This document shows positions 1 through 5,723 of a DNA stretch of 5,930 nt, piece after piece. Each line of letters opens with the position of its first letter. Within the stretch, counting starts at the first letter, position 1. Position numbers and translations under genes: made by a program. Under the pieces are notes generated by a model. It had not been told where the DNA came from, ran no database searches, and saw nothing but the letters and a program-made list of their open reading frames with translations. This stretch comes from Deltaproteobacteria bacterium (GTDB lineage: Bacteria > Desulfobacterota > Syntrophorhabdia > Syntrophorhabdales > Syntrophorhabdaceae), in NCBI GenBank assembly GCA_003506795.1, contig DNYO01000148.1, positions 1-5,930 on the forward strand. Direction: 5' to 3'.

Positions 1-47
1 ATAAAACTTGGGGTAAAGTCAGGTCATTTATGGAGAGGATAAATTGA

Positions 48-1445
48 TTAAATCCCCGGATAGCGTCCCTGAATGGTCAGGTTGAATTTGGGCAGAATCC
101 AAGCCAGAACCACATAGGAGAGGAAGAAGATCTCGAGGACCAGGCTCGACGCCAGGATGATCGCCCCCCCTCGCCTCGGGCGGATCAGCTCGCCGAGCCT
201 GTGCAGGCCGATGATTCCGATCAAGACCAGCGGAATTATGAGAGGGAAGAGATATCTCCCTTGGGTCAAGATGCCGTTCGAACCGTAATATACCCACATC
301 CCGACGACTTGGAGGGCAATTCCAAGGAGCGCGAAGAGAAGAATCCGGATCCTTGTTCCGCTTTCAGGATCCCTCTGCGGGCTTCGCCACCGCTGCCGGA
401 TCCCATCAATCGCATAGGCCACGAAGCCGAAGCCGATAGCCAAGACCGCAAGGCGCCACAGCCATGCAATCCAGGCGGGCGCCCCGAAAGCCAGCCAACC
501 GAAGCGCAGGAAGAACGTATCAATAAGAAAAAGCCAGTATTGGACCTGGAACCTGTCTGGGGATAAAAGCTGCGGCACGGCTTTGCCAGCGTTGTCCAGC
601 ACTCCCTTGAGCGTCAGCACGCTCCGCTCGACCGACAAGGGGAAGTACATCGCCGCGGCATAGAGAAGGAGGATCCCAAAGACGGCAAAGAAAATTGTGC
701 CGACCACCACATCTTGCCAGTTCTTCCTGCGAGCGATGAAGAGGGGCAGCGCCAGAAGCAGTGCCGCCATGAAGAAACCCGAGCGGTCGGAAAGAAATCC
801 CGCGCCGGCGATGACGACAAGAAGCGGCACTAGGGCTGTCGGCCCTTTTCCCATGATCAGCCTTATGGCTCCCCAGATGAAGATCGAGCCGAGACACAAG
901 ATGAAGGCATCCGGGCTGACCGCTGTCGAGACAAGGGCAAACTGGGGTAGAAAAGCCACCAGAATAAACCCCTGAATGATGGGAATCTTCCATAAGCCGG
1001 CTAAAAGCCTCAGCGTCAGGAACACGAAGTAGATCGCAATGAGATAGAACGCCAATGAGACAATTCGGCAAATCCAGTAGAGTCGCTCCGCCCGATCTGA
1101 TCCCAAGGGACGCAATATCCGACCAAGCGCCTTGTGGTAAAGAAGGTGGCCGTTAAGCCGAATGAGGAAATCGTCCGATTTGGCCCCATCCATCAGAAAA
1201 GTGACATCCGAGATACGCTCGGGAAGGGTTTCGGGCCGGCCCACTCCCGCCGGACGCCACCAGTCGTAGCGGTCCATCAGCCTTATAGTCTCGCTCTCAG
1301 CCCAATCCCGGGCATCTCCCTCCTTAGCCGCCATCAGGATGGCTGCGAAGTGATGCGGCTCGTCGGGGCTCTGGAAGGGAGGGACAGCAATCTGCAGAAT
1401 TACAGTCGAGGCCAGGATGGCCGCCACCCAAATCGCCTTCTTCAC
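48..1445 (-). CDS. DUF2142-family polytopic membrane protein, probable GT-C-type glycosyltransferase
   Basis: Predicted protein of 465 residues with about ten or more hydrophobic helices, so an inner-membrane protein. Helix 1 covers about residues 4-22 and is followed by PPFQSPDEPHHF (22-33). An acidic DE pair with nearby His in the first external loop is typical of DUF2142 proteins and resembles the catalytic loop of GT-C enzymes that use polyprenyl-phosphate sugars. Near the C-terminus QGRYLFP (about 395-401) matches the other conserved DUF2142 block. The open frame runs 24 codons further upstream, to 1517, but that part overlaps the phosphoglycosyl transferase gene. I chose GTG at 1445-1443 because it forms a GTGA overlap with that gene's TGA, has GGAG 10 bases upstream, and puts the first helix directly at the N-terminus. 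It is the last operon gene visible. Family assignment is fairly sure; donor, acceptor and enzymatic role are inferred. Confidence 0.8.
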   Translation of the reverse strand: MKKAIWVAAILASTVILQIAVPPFQSPDEPHHFAAILMAAKEGDARDWAESETIRLMDRYDWWRPAGVGRPETLPERISDVTFLMDGAKSDDFLIRLNGHLLYHKALGRILRPLGSDRAERLYWICRIVSLAFYLIAIYFVFLTLRLLAGLWKIPIIQGFILVAFLPQFALVSTAVSPDAFILCLGSIFIWGAIRLIMGKGPTALVPLLVVIAGAGFLSDRSGFFMAALLLALPLFIARRKNWQDVVVGTIFFAVFGILLLYAAAMYFPLSVERSVLTLKGVLDNAGKAVPQLLSPDRFQVQYWLFLIDTFFLRFGWLAFGAPAWIAWLWRLAVLAIGFGFVAYAIDGIRQRWRSPQRDPESGTRIRILLFALLGIALQVVGMWVYYGSNGILTQGRYLFPLIIPLVLIGIIGLHRLGELIRPRRGGAIILASSLVLEIFFLSYVVLAWILPKFNLTIQGRYPGI

Positions 1446-2092
1446 TGTCTGACATCTCCACGCAGGACTACTCCGAGCGTACGAGCCAGGATCAGTACGT
1501 CCAGGCCAAAGCTCCAATGAGCGATGTAGAAGAGATCATATCCCAGCTTGACCCGGGCATCCTCGACAGTCGAGGCATACTTGAAGCGGACCTGCGCCCA
1601 GCCTGTCAAACCCGGTTTAGCGGAAAATCTATCTCCGTAATGGGGAATTTGCTTTTCCAATTCGCGGACGAATTCCGGCCTCTCCGGCCTCGGCCCAACC
1701 AAGCTCATATCGCCTTTAAGAACATTCCAGAGCTGGGGCCACTCGTCAAGATGAAACCGCCTGAGCACCCGGCCCGTGGCTGTCACTCGGCGGTCGTTTT
1801 CTTCCGCCCACACGGCCTGGCCGTTTTCGGCATCGGCGACCATAGAGCGGAATTTGACCAGAGAGAAGACTTTACCGCCCCTCCCGACCCTATCCTGCCG
1901 ATAAAAAATGGGACCAGGCGAGCCCGCCTTGACGGCCAAAGCGAGAAAGGGCCAAACAGGGAGGCCGATAACAAGCCCCGTGGCGGCCGCGGAGATATCC
2001 AGAACCCGCTTAACGGCTCCCAACCAAGGATTCTGGAGCTTCCGCCATCCAGGTGTCGACGATATCAAAGCCGAATTTCTCCTTCGGCTCAA
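1442..2092 (-). CDS. Polyprenyl-phosphate sugar-1-phosphate transferase (monotopic phosphoglycosyl transferase, PF02397)
   Basis: 216 residues. Members of this family move a sugar-1-phosphate from a nucleotide sugar to undecaprenyl phosphate at the cytoplasmic face, the first committed step of many capsule, O-antigen and exopolysaccharide pathways. Visible motifs in order: membrane-inserted helix at about 28-55 starting KRVLD and containing Pro45; GSPGPIFYRQDRVGRGG (57-73); KFRSM (80-84); LDEWPQLWNVLKGDMS (115-130), which holds the expected catalytic Asp116-Glu117 pair; VGPRP (132-136); and GLTGWAQV (161-168). It is the minimal PglC-like form and lacks the large N-terminal membrane and nucleotide-binding-like region of WcaJ/WbaP-type enzymes. 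The start is TTG at 2092-2090, overlapping the TGA of the DUF218 gene as TTGA, with AAAGGG six bases upstream. Such overlap suggests translational coupling. The sugar specificity cannot be read from the sequence. Confidence 0.94.
   Translation of the reverse strand: MSRRRNSALISSTPGWRKLQNPWLGAVKRVLDISAAATGLVIGLPVWPFLALAVKAGSPGPIFYRQDRVGRGGKVFSLVKFRSMVADAENGQAVWAEENDRRVTATGRVLRRFHLDEWPQLWNVLKGDMSLVGPRPERPEFVRELEKQIPHYGDRFSAKPGLTGWAQVRFKYASTVEDARVKLGYDLFYIAHWSFGLDVLILARTLGVVLRGDVRQ
1455..1459 (-). promoter_or_regulatory. Ribosome binding site for the DUF2142 GTG start
   Basis: GGAGA on the minus strand, with GGAG 10 bases before GTG at 1445. It lies within the end of the phosphoglycosyl transferase gene. 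Together with the GTGA overlap it decides the start, instead of the upstream extension to 1517. Confidence 0.55.
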
Positions 2093-2853
2093 ATATATCC
2101 CTTTAGCTTATACGCGGCCAGAGCCGCCCATTCCCGCAGGGCGCTAAGCAGGCGGTCCGCTCTTCCTCTCATTCGGAATAGGATGTCATTGTATGCTTTA
2201 TCGCTGGGCTTGTAATCGGCCGACCGCGACTCTCGCTCATCCCGCAAGTAGACCTGACTGTTCGGCCTGGACACAACGACTTCCTTATCTTCCCGGAGGA
2301 CTGTTCTCTTCCCCGTAGCCTTATAGGCGACCACCATACGAATATTCTTGAATCCAGCCTTCTTAAAGCAAAGCATCGTGCGTTTGGAATGGAGCGGCGT
2401 CGTGACGATGTTCAACCGTGTCTCAGTGTTTATGGCCAATCCCTGAAGATTCAGGATATTCCGGGAATGCTCCGATGTCCGGTTCGGACCGGGGTCGAGG
2501 ATCGCGTCTCCGGGCGCCATTCCCAGCCAGCCGGCCGCCTCGGCATACACCTCGGCCTCCGAAAGCCGGCTCGATCCCCCGCCGGTGAAGATGATTTTCC
2601 CAGCCCAGCCGTCCAAGTAGAGCTGAATAGCCGTGTATATTCGCTGCCATCCGTCGTCCGTGGGGAGCTCGGCGCCAGTCAACCCACCGCTGACGCAGAC
2701 AATATAATCGGCTTGTATCGGCTTTTCTGATATGATGAGAAGCTGATCGAACCCATATGGCAGACCCAGAATCATCCAGATCAGTAGAAGATTGAACAGA
2801 ATACCGAACGCAATTGCTTCAACCTTGAGGAACTTCTTGAGCCCCTTGATCAT
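2089..2853 (-). CDS. DUF218 (YdcF/SanA/ElyC-like) membrane-anchored protein
   Basis: 254 residues. One hydrophobic segment (about 13-31) anchors the N-terminus, and the rest is a soluble DUF218 domain, probably extracytoplasmic. Family blocks: ADYIVCVSGGL (48-58), GWQRIYTAIQLY (68-79), KIIFTGGGSS (86-95) followed by SEAEVYAEAAGWLG (98-111), NRTSEHSRN (124-132) and NIVTTPLHSKRTM (148-160). These match the usual order 'vvlGGg', 'R...A..ly..g', 'iivSGG', 'E...m..y', 'nT.eN', 'vTs..H..Ra'. The roughly 70-residue C-terminal tail is basic and charged, and I do not recognise it. ElyC-type members affect undecaprenyl-carrier and envelope polysaccharide metabolism, but the reaction of the family is unsettled, so this role is inferred from the neighbours. 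ATG at 2853 lies 25 bases after the previous stop with only a weak Shine-Dalgarno. The gene's end overlaps the phosphoglycosyl transferase start by 4 bases. Confidence 0.86.
   Translation of the reverse strand: MIKGLKKFLKVEAIAFGILFNLLLIWMILGLPYGFDQLLIISEKPIQADYIVCVSGGLTGAELPTDDGWQRIYTAIQLYLDGWAGKIIFTGGGSSRLSEAEVYAEAAGWLGMAPGDAILDPGPNRTSEHSRNILNLQGLAINTETRLNIVTTPLHSKRTMLCFKKAGFKNIRMVVAYKATGKRTVLREDKEVVVSRPNSQVYLRDERESRSADYKPSDKAYNDILFRMRGRADRLLSALREWAALAAYKLKGYI
2099..2104 (-). promoter_or_regulatory. Ribosome binding site for the phosphoglycosyl transferase TTG start
   Basis: AAAGGG on the minus strand, six bases before TTG at 2092-2090, inside the last codons of the DUF218 gene. It supports the unusual TTG start in a TTGA stop/start overlap. 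Confidence 0.55.
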
Positions 2854-2878
2854 AACATAACCGTTTCTTGCATATCCG

Positions 2879-3076
2879 TTAGAACGGGACGATCAGCAAT
2901 ATGAGGCCGACGACAAGAATTCGTATCCCCCAATAAAGGCGCTCCCTGTCCCGGTCATCTAATTTCTTGCCGTCAAAGAGCTTCCAGCTTCCGATGGCTA
3001 GGAACCAGGCGAGGCCAAAAATGATAATCCCGTATTTTGCGGTTATTCTGGCGAGATACCCAAGTGCTTCAAGCAT
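2879..3076 (-). CDS. Small two-helix membrane protein of unknown function
   Basis: 65 residues with two hydrophobic helices (about 14-30 and 49-65) joined by a short, strongly charged loop, WKLFDGKKLDDRDRERLYWG (31-50). I recognise no family. It is probably real: it fills the space between two operon genes, starts at an ATG only three bases past the ligase stop, has clean hydrophobic/charged segmentation, and ends 25 bases before the next start. The two helices would sit as a hairpin with both ends on the same side of the membrane. It is in the same reading frame as the ligase gene, separated only by TAG-TCA, so it could instead be a detached C-terminal extension of that protein. A partner or stabilising role for the ligase is possible but only suggested by position. 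Confidence 0.68.
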   Translation of the reverse strand: MLEALGYLARITAKYGIIIFGLAWFLAIGSWKLFDGKKLDDRDRERLYWGIRILVVGLILLIVPF

Positions 3077-3079
3077 TGA

Positions 3080-4366
3080 CTAAGCCCGCTTTTCGCCTTC
3101 TTCCTGCCGTTTAACCCATAGATAGATGGATGTCATAATCGCTAACGACATCCAGAAGAATACTCCCGGCTTCGCACCCAAGGGGATAGCATCCGCAAGC
3201 CCGAATATGGCGAATCCAGCTTGCCCCCAAGCCAATCCCCTCATGGATTGAATCATCCAATCCGGAGCCCTGGAACGGCCGACTTCAATTGTCATCCAGG
3301 CCGCGCTTATCAAGATCGCTAAATAGGCGATTAAACCCGGGATTCCAATCTCCGCCGCCGTATGAATATATTGATTATGAGCATGGGCATCCTCATATTT
3401 GAATGGAAATCTTAGCCTAAAATTATCCATTCCAATGCCCAAAATTGGATTTTCATTCGCAGCCGCCATCCCCCCGCGCCAAAAAGGAAGCCGATCCAGG
3501 GCGCTTTTATTGATATTAGTTTTTAAGTCGGCGACGATTTCGCTTTGGCTGATTGAAGGCGTTTTGATAAGAATTATTAACAAAAAGACAACTATAATTC
3601 CCATTCCAATCTTTAATAATCGCCGCATTTTTCCTATCAATAGGAATACAATGCCCAATGCGCCTAGAGCCCCAAAAGACCTGGAAAATACGATAGCGGC
3701 AAATTCCGCCGCTACAATGACGGCAATCGATAAGCACAGCAACGCGGTCTTGACGTTTCTTTTTTGTCCCGCTCTTTTTACGAAGGAATTAACAGAAGTA
3801 ATACCAAGCGGAACAAATAGCAATAACGTCCCAGCTAATGGATTTGGATTAATCCCTTTTTCGGCCCGGTCTAGCCTCATGATCATACGCGGCACTTCTT
3901 TGAGCTTATTACTTAGATCGATCTCAGGAATGCTGCTGCCATCCGTCCTGCTTATAGTCCCGATAATGGCAACGGACAAACCAATCAAGATAAATATGCC
4001 GAGAGCAAGGCCCAGCCTTTCAGGACTGCTCAATGCGTCGCATAGAGTATAAAAAAAGTAGATAGCGAGGACAATTCCTGTCAGTTTGGATAGGCCCACA
4101 CATAAATCAGAACAATGCCTGAGACCAAAACCAACCCAAAATACCAGTATAGCTAACGCGGCATCAAATGGCGTTACAGGGAAGAATCTTTTTTCCAACA
4201 GCCATCTCGTCCCAAGAATCAGGCCGATGCCTAAGAACAGGATCCAAATGATTTGAGGTCTGGGAAAGACAAATAATGGCGAAAGAATAATTATTAGGGC
4301 CAGATTGATTAATTGAAATCTGGCTCTTCTTGATTCCGAGTGGGTGATTACAGGGTTAATCGGCAT
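3080..4366 (-). CDS. O-antigen ligase / polysaccharide polymerase-like membrane protein (WaaL/Wzy, PF04932), N-terminus IS-derived
   Basis: 428 residues with about 12 hydrophobic helices, the usual topology for WaaL ligases and Wzy polymerases, which transfer or polymerise polyprenyl-linked glycans at the outer face of the inner membrane. Motifs: NPNPLAG (173-179), FSRSFGALGALG (227-238), and the large loop with R292, FWRGG (295-299), NENPILGIGMDNFR (304-317) and HAHNQYIHTAAEIGIPGL (328-345), the His-rich block characteristic of the family. Ligase and polymerase cannot be separated from sequence alone. ATG at 4366 is the only usual start before helix 1. It lies seven bases after the ISL3 transposase stop, with a weak GAG six bases upstream. 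Codons 1-15 lie inside the IS terminus that ends at 4322, so residues MPINPVITHSESRRA are probably IS-encoded and the native start is lost. The interior is AT-rich: I count 19 G/C in 60 bases at 3541-3600, against 38 in 60 at 781-840. Confidence 0.9.
   Translation of the reverse strand: MPINPVITHSESRRARFQLINLALIIILSPLFVFPRPQIIWILFLGIGLILGTRWLLEKRFFPVTPFDAALAILVFWVGFGLRHCSDLCVGLSKLTGIVLAIYFFYTLCDALSSPERLGLALGIFILIGLSVAIIGTISRTDGSSIPEIDLSNKLKEVPRMIMRLDRAEKGINPNPLAGTLLLFVPLGITSVNSFVKRAGQKRNVKTALLCLSIAVIVAAEFAAIVFSRSFGALGALGIVFLLIGKMRRLLKIGMGIIVVFLLIILIKTPSISQSEIVADLKTNINKSALDRLPFWRGGMAAANENPILGIGMDNFRLRFPFKYEDAHAHNQYIHTAAEIGIPGLIAYLAILISAAWMTIEVGRSRAPDWMIQSMRGLAWGQAGFAIFGLADAIPLGAKPGVFFWMSLAIMTSIYLWVKRQEEGEKRA
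4322..4347 (+). repeat. ISL3 left terminal inverted repeat, inside the ligase reading frame
   Basis: Reads inward on the plus strand as GGCTCTTC, seven bases, CGAGTGGG, then TGA. Positions 4331-4344 match the inverted right-end copy (5707-5694) at 11 of 14 bases, including eight consecutive. It doubles as coding sequence for residues 7-15 of the ligase on the minus strand. Confidence 0.7.
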
Positions 4367-4367
4367 G

Positions 4368-4382
4368 GAGATCTCAGATCTC
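4368..4382. repeat. Perfect 7-1-7 palindrome GAGATCT-C-AGATCTC at the transposase/ligase junction
   Basis: A 15-base perfect inverted repeat with a single central base. It covers the last codons and TGA stop of the transposase frame and ends two bases before the ligase ATG on the minus strand. The weak ribosome-binding GAG at 4375-4373 lies inside it. A one-base loop cannot close, so an RNA hairpin would have about five pairs. A protein-binding site or chance are also possible. Confidence 0.5.
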
Positions 4383-5708
4383 TGGCAGCGTGCAGGTCAG
4401 CACCTTCATCCGAAGATACTCCTCGTCCCCCAAGCCGTAAGCCCGCCTATGCAAGAATCGGATCTTGTTGTTCAGCCCCTCGATATACCCCAGTGCAGCC
4501 TTGTTCTCCGGCCGGCAGTAAGCCGCGATCCCATCCCAGTACCGCTCGATCATCTCGGCGAACTTCGCGTATGACGGCAGTCGTTGGGACTCGAGCGACT
4601 CGCGCCAGTTGTCGAAGAACCGCCGGGCCCAAGCCTTTTTCCGGTAGCTCCACAGCTGCTCGAACGTCTCCTTGAGCGGATAGGCCGTATACAGCCGCTT
4701 GTTCTTCTTGAGCAGCCGCTGCAAGCTGGCCCAGCCATTGAGAGTCATGTTCTCCCGGCTCGACAGCAGGGCGTATTTCTGTCCCTTGATGAACCGCCGG
4801 TCCGTGCCCTTGATTCGGGCGTATTCGCTGCATCGGACCTTATCCAAGGCCTCGTTCAGAAGCCGCAAGACATGGAACTCGTCGAACAGGATGGCAGCTT
4901 GGGGCGCGTTCTCCCTGATCGAGGCCTCGAAGGCCTTCCACATGTCCATGACTGCCAGCCGGATGCGACCAGAGGCCCGTTTCCCAAGGCTTTCGTAGAA
5001 CAGATCCAAGCTGGCCTCTGATCGATCCTTGCCCCCGAAAAACAGTGGCCGTCGACGACCCAGGTCGCTGACCACGACCCGATAAACATGCCCCTTGCGC
5101 AGTGAGATCTCGTCGATGCCGATGATCCGGGGCTTGGGCGGAGGATGTCGCTTCAGCCGTGCCTTCATGTACTGGATCTCGAAGGCTTTGACAGTGCTCC
5201 AGTCCAGCCGAAACTCCTTGGCCGCGTCCTTGACGGTTTCGTTCCGGCAACGGCGGCCGACGTAGTGGGCGAACCGCTTGATGTAATACGGGTTTCGGCC
5301 AGGAAGAGAAGCTACTCCTGTCTCACGGCACCACACCGCCGGCAGAAGACTCGCTGGATCTCCTGGTCGAGCTAGACCCGGACGTCGACGCAGGACTTGT
5401 CGCGCACACACCGGGTCTTGCGATCGGACCAAGTCCGTTGCACCTGACCGCAACGGCCGCAGTCTGTTTTCTTTCCCTTCCAGAGAACGAGATGACTCTG
5501 CTTCCCAAGTCCTCAAAGATGCCGCGGGCGAAGGGCAGAGGGCGGAAGCCGGAGAATCGATACTCATCGAGGAGCAGACGCGGGCGGCGGGGAGTGGGTA
5601 TAAAGATATCATATCGGTTTCTCGAGAGCCGCCCAAGCTCGCAAAAGCCTTATTCCATGCGGTAGGAATCATGGTCAGACATCCTTTTTTTTGCCCACTC
5701 GCTTTCAC
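4374..5708 (-). pseudogene. ISL3-family transposase, decayed: intact catalytic body, broken zinc-ribbon N-terminus
   Basis: Cut-and-paste DDE transposase of the ISL3 family. The body (5294-4374, 306 residues from NPYYIKRFAHYV to the stop) carries GIDEIS with the first Asp, VMDMWKAF with the second Asp, ILFDEFHVLRLLNEALDKV, RRFIKGQKYALLS, and GYIEGLNNKIRFLHRRAYG with the catalytic Glu. The frame stays open up to a GTG at 5708 (444 residues), but its first 138 residues resemble no transposase. The expected zinc ribbon is in another frame at about 5475-5297: CGRCG near 5461-5447, RTWSDRKTRCVRDKSC, then CRRCGAV near 5344-5324. That frame has TAG at 5374-5372 and 5314-5312. It is offset from the body, consistent with a one-base loss in the A run at 5295-5293 (GAAACCC for an expected GAAAACCC). 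A further protein-like stretch in the third frame (about 5649-5508, with DEYRFSGFRPLPFARG) may be older N-terminal sequence. Unlikely to make a working enzyme. Confidence 0.85.
5694..5707 (-). repeat. ISL3 right inverted-repeat remnant
   Basis: On the minus strand this reads TGAAAGCGAGTGGG, matching the left repeat TGATTCCGAGTGGG at 11 of 14 positions in the orientation expected of terminal repeats. The outer GGCTCTTC block is absent, so only the inner part is supported. Confidence 0.55.
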
Positions 5709-5723
5709 CTTTTTTCATAATTA

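Larger units (their letters stand above)
4322..5716 (-). mobile_element. ISL3-family insertion sequence, decayed; right end uncertain
   Basis: The element is defined by the transposase pseudogene plus a left terminus at 4322 that begins GGCTCTTC, in keeping with ISL3-family ends such as IS1096. An inner CGAGTGGG (4337-4344) recurs in inverted orientation near the other end (5701-5694). The outer GGCTCTTC is not seen on the right: the equivalent bases (5716-5709, read on the minus strand) are GAAAAAAG. ISL3 elements normally leave 8-bp direct repeats. The left flank is TGAAATCT (4314-4321) and I see no second copy on the right, where an IS5-like terminus begins at 5724. Loss or decay of the right end would explain this. 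The element is oriented with the operon and its left end lies inside the ligase reading frame. Confidence 0.72.

Noticed and set aside
28..297. 89-codon minus-strand open frame overlapping the end of the DUF2142 gene
   Set aside because: It mostly overlaps the DUF2142 C-terminus in another frame and shows no motif. The 47 bases after the DUF2142 stop hold no gene that I can support.
1446..1517. Upstream 24-codon extension of the DUF2142 frame to an ATG at 1517
   Set aside because: It lies wholly inside the phosphoglycosyl transferase gene, places a hydrophilic stretch before helix 1, and is less plausible than the GTG start in the GTGA overlap, which has its own ribosome site.
1517..2215. 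232-codon plus-strand open frame opposite the phosphoglycosyl transferase and the end of the DUF218 gene
   Set aside because: It is an antisense shadow spanning two convincingly identified minus-strand genes, and the translation is low in order and motif-free.
3399..4052. 217-codon plus-strand open frame opposite the ligase gene
   Set aside because: It is an antisense shadow. The minus frame carries clear family motifs and continuous membrane helices, while this translation shows no recognisable domain.
5295..5708. First 138 residues of the 444-codon transposase frame as a genuine N-terminal domain
   Set aside because: Ser/Arg/Pro-rich sequence unlike any ISL3 N-terminus. The expected zinc-ribbon cysteines are in another frame over the same bases.
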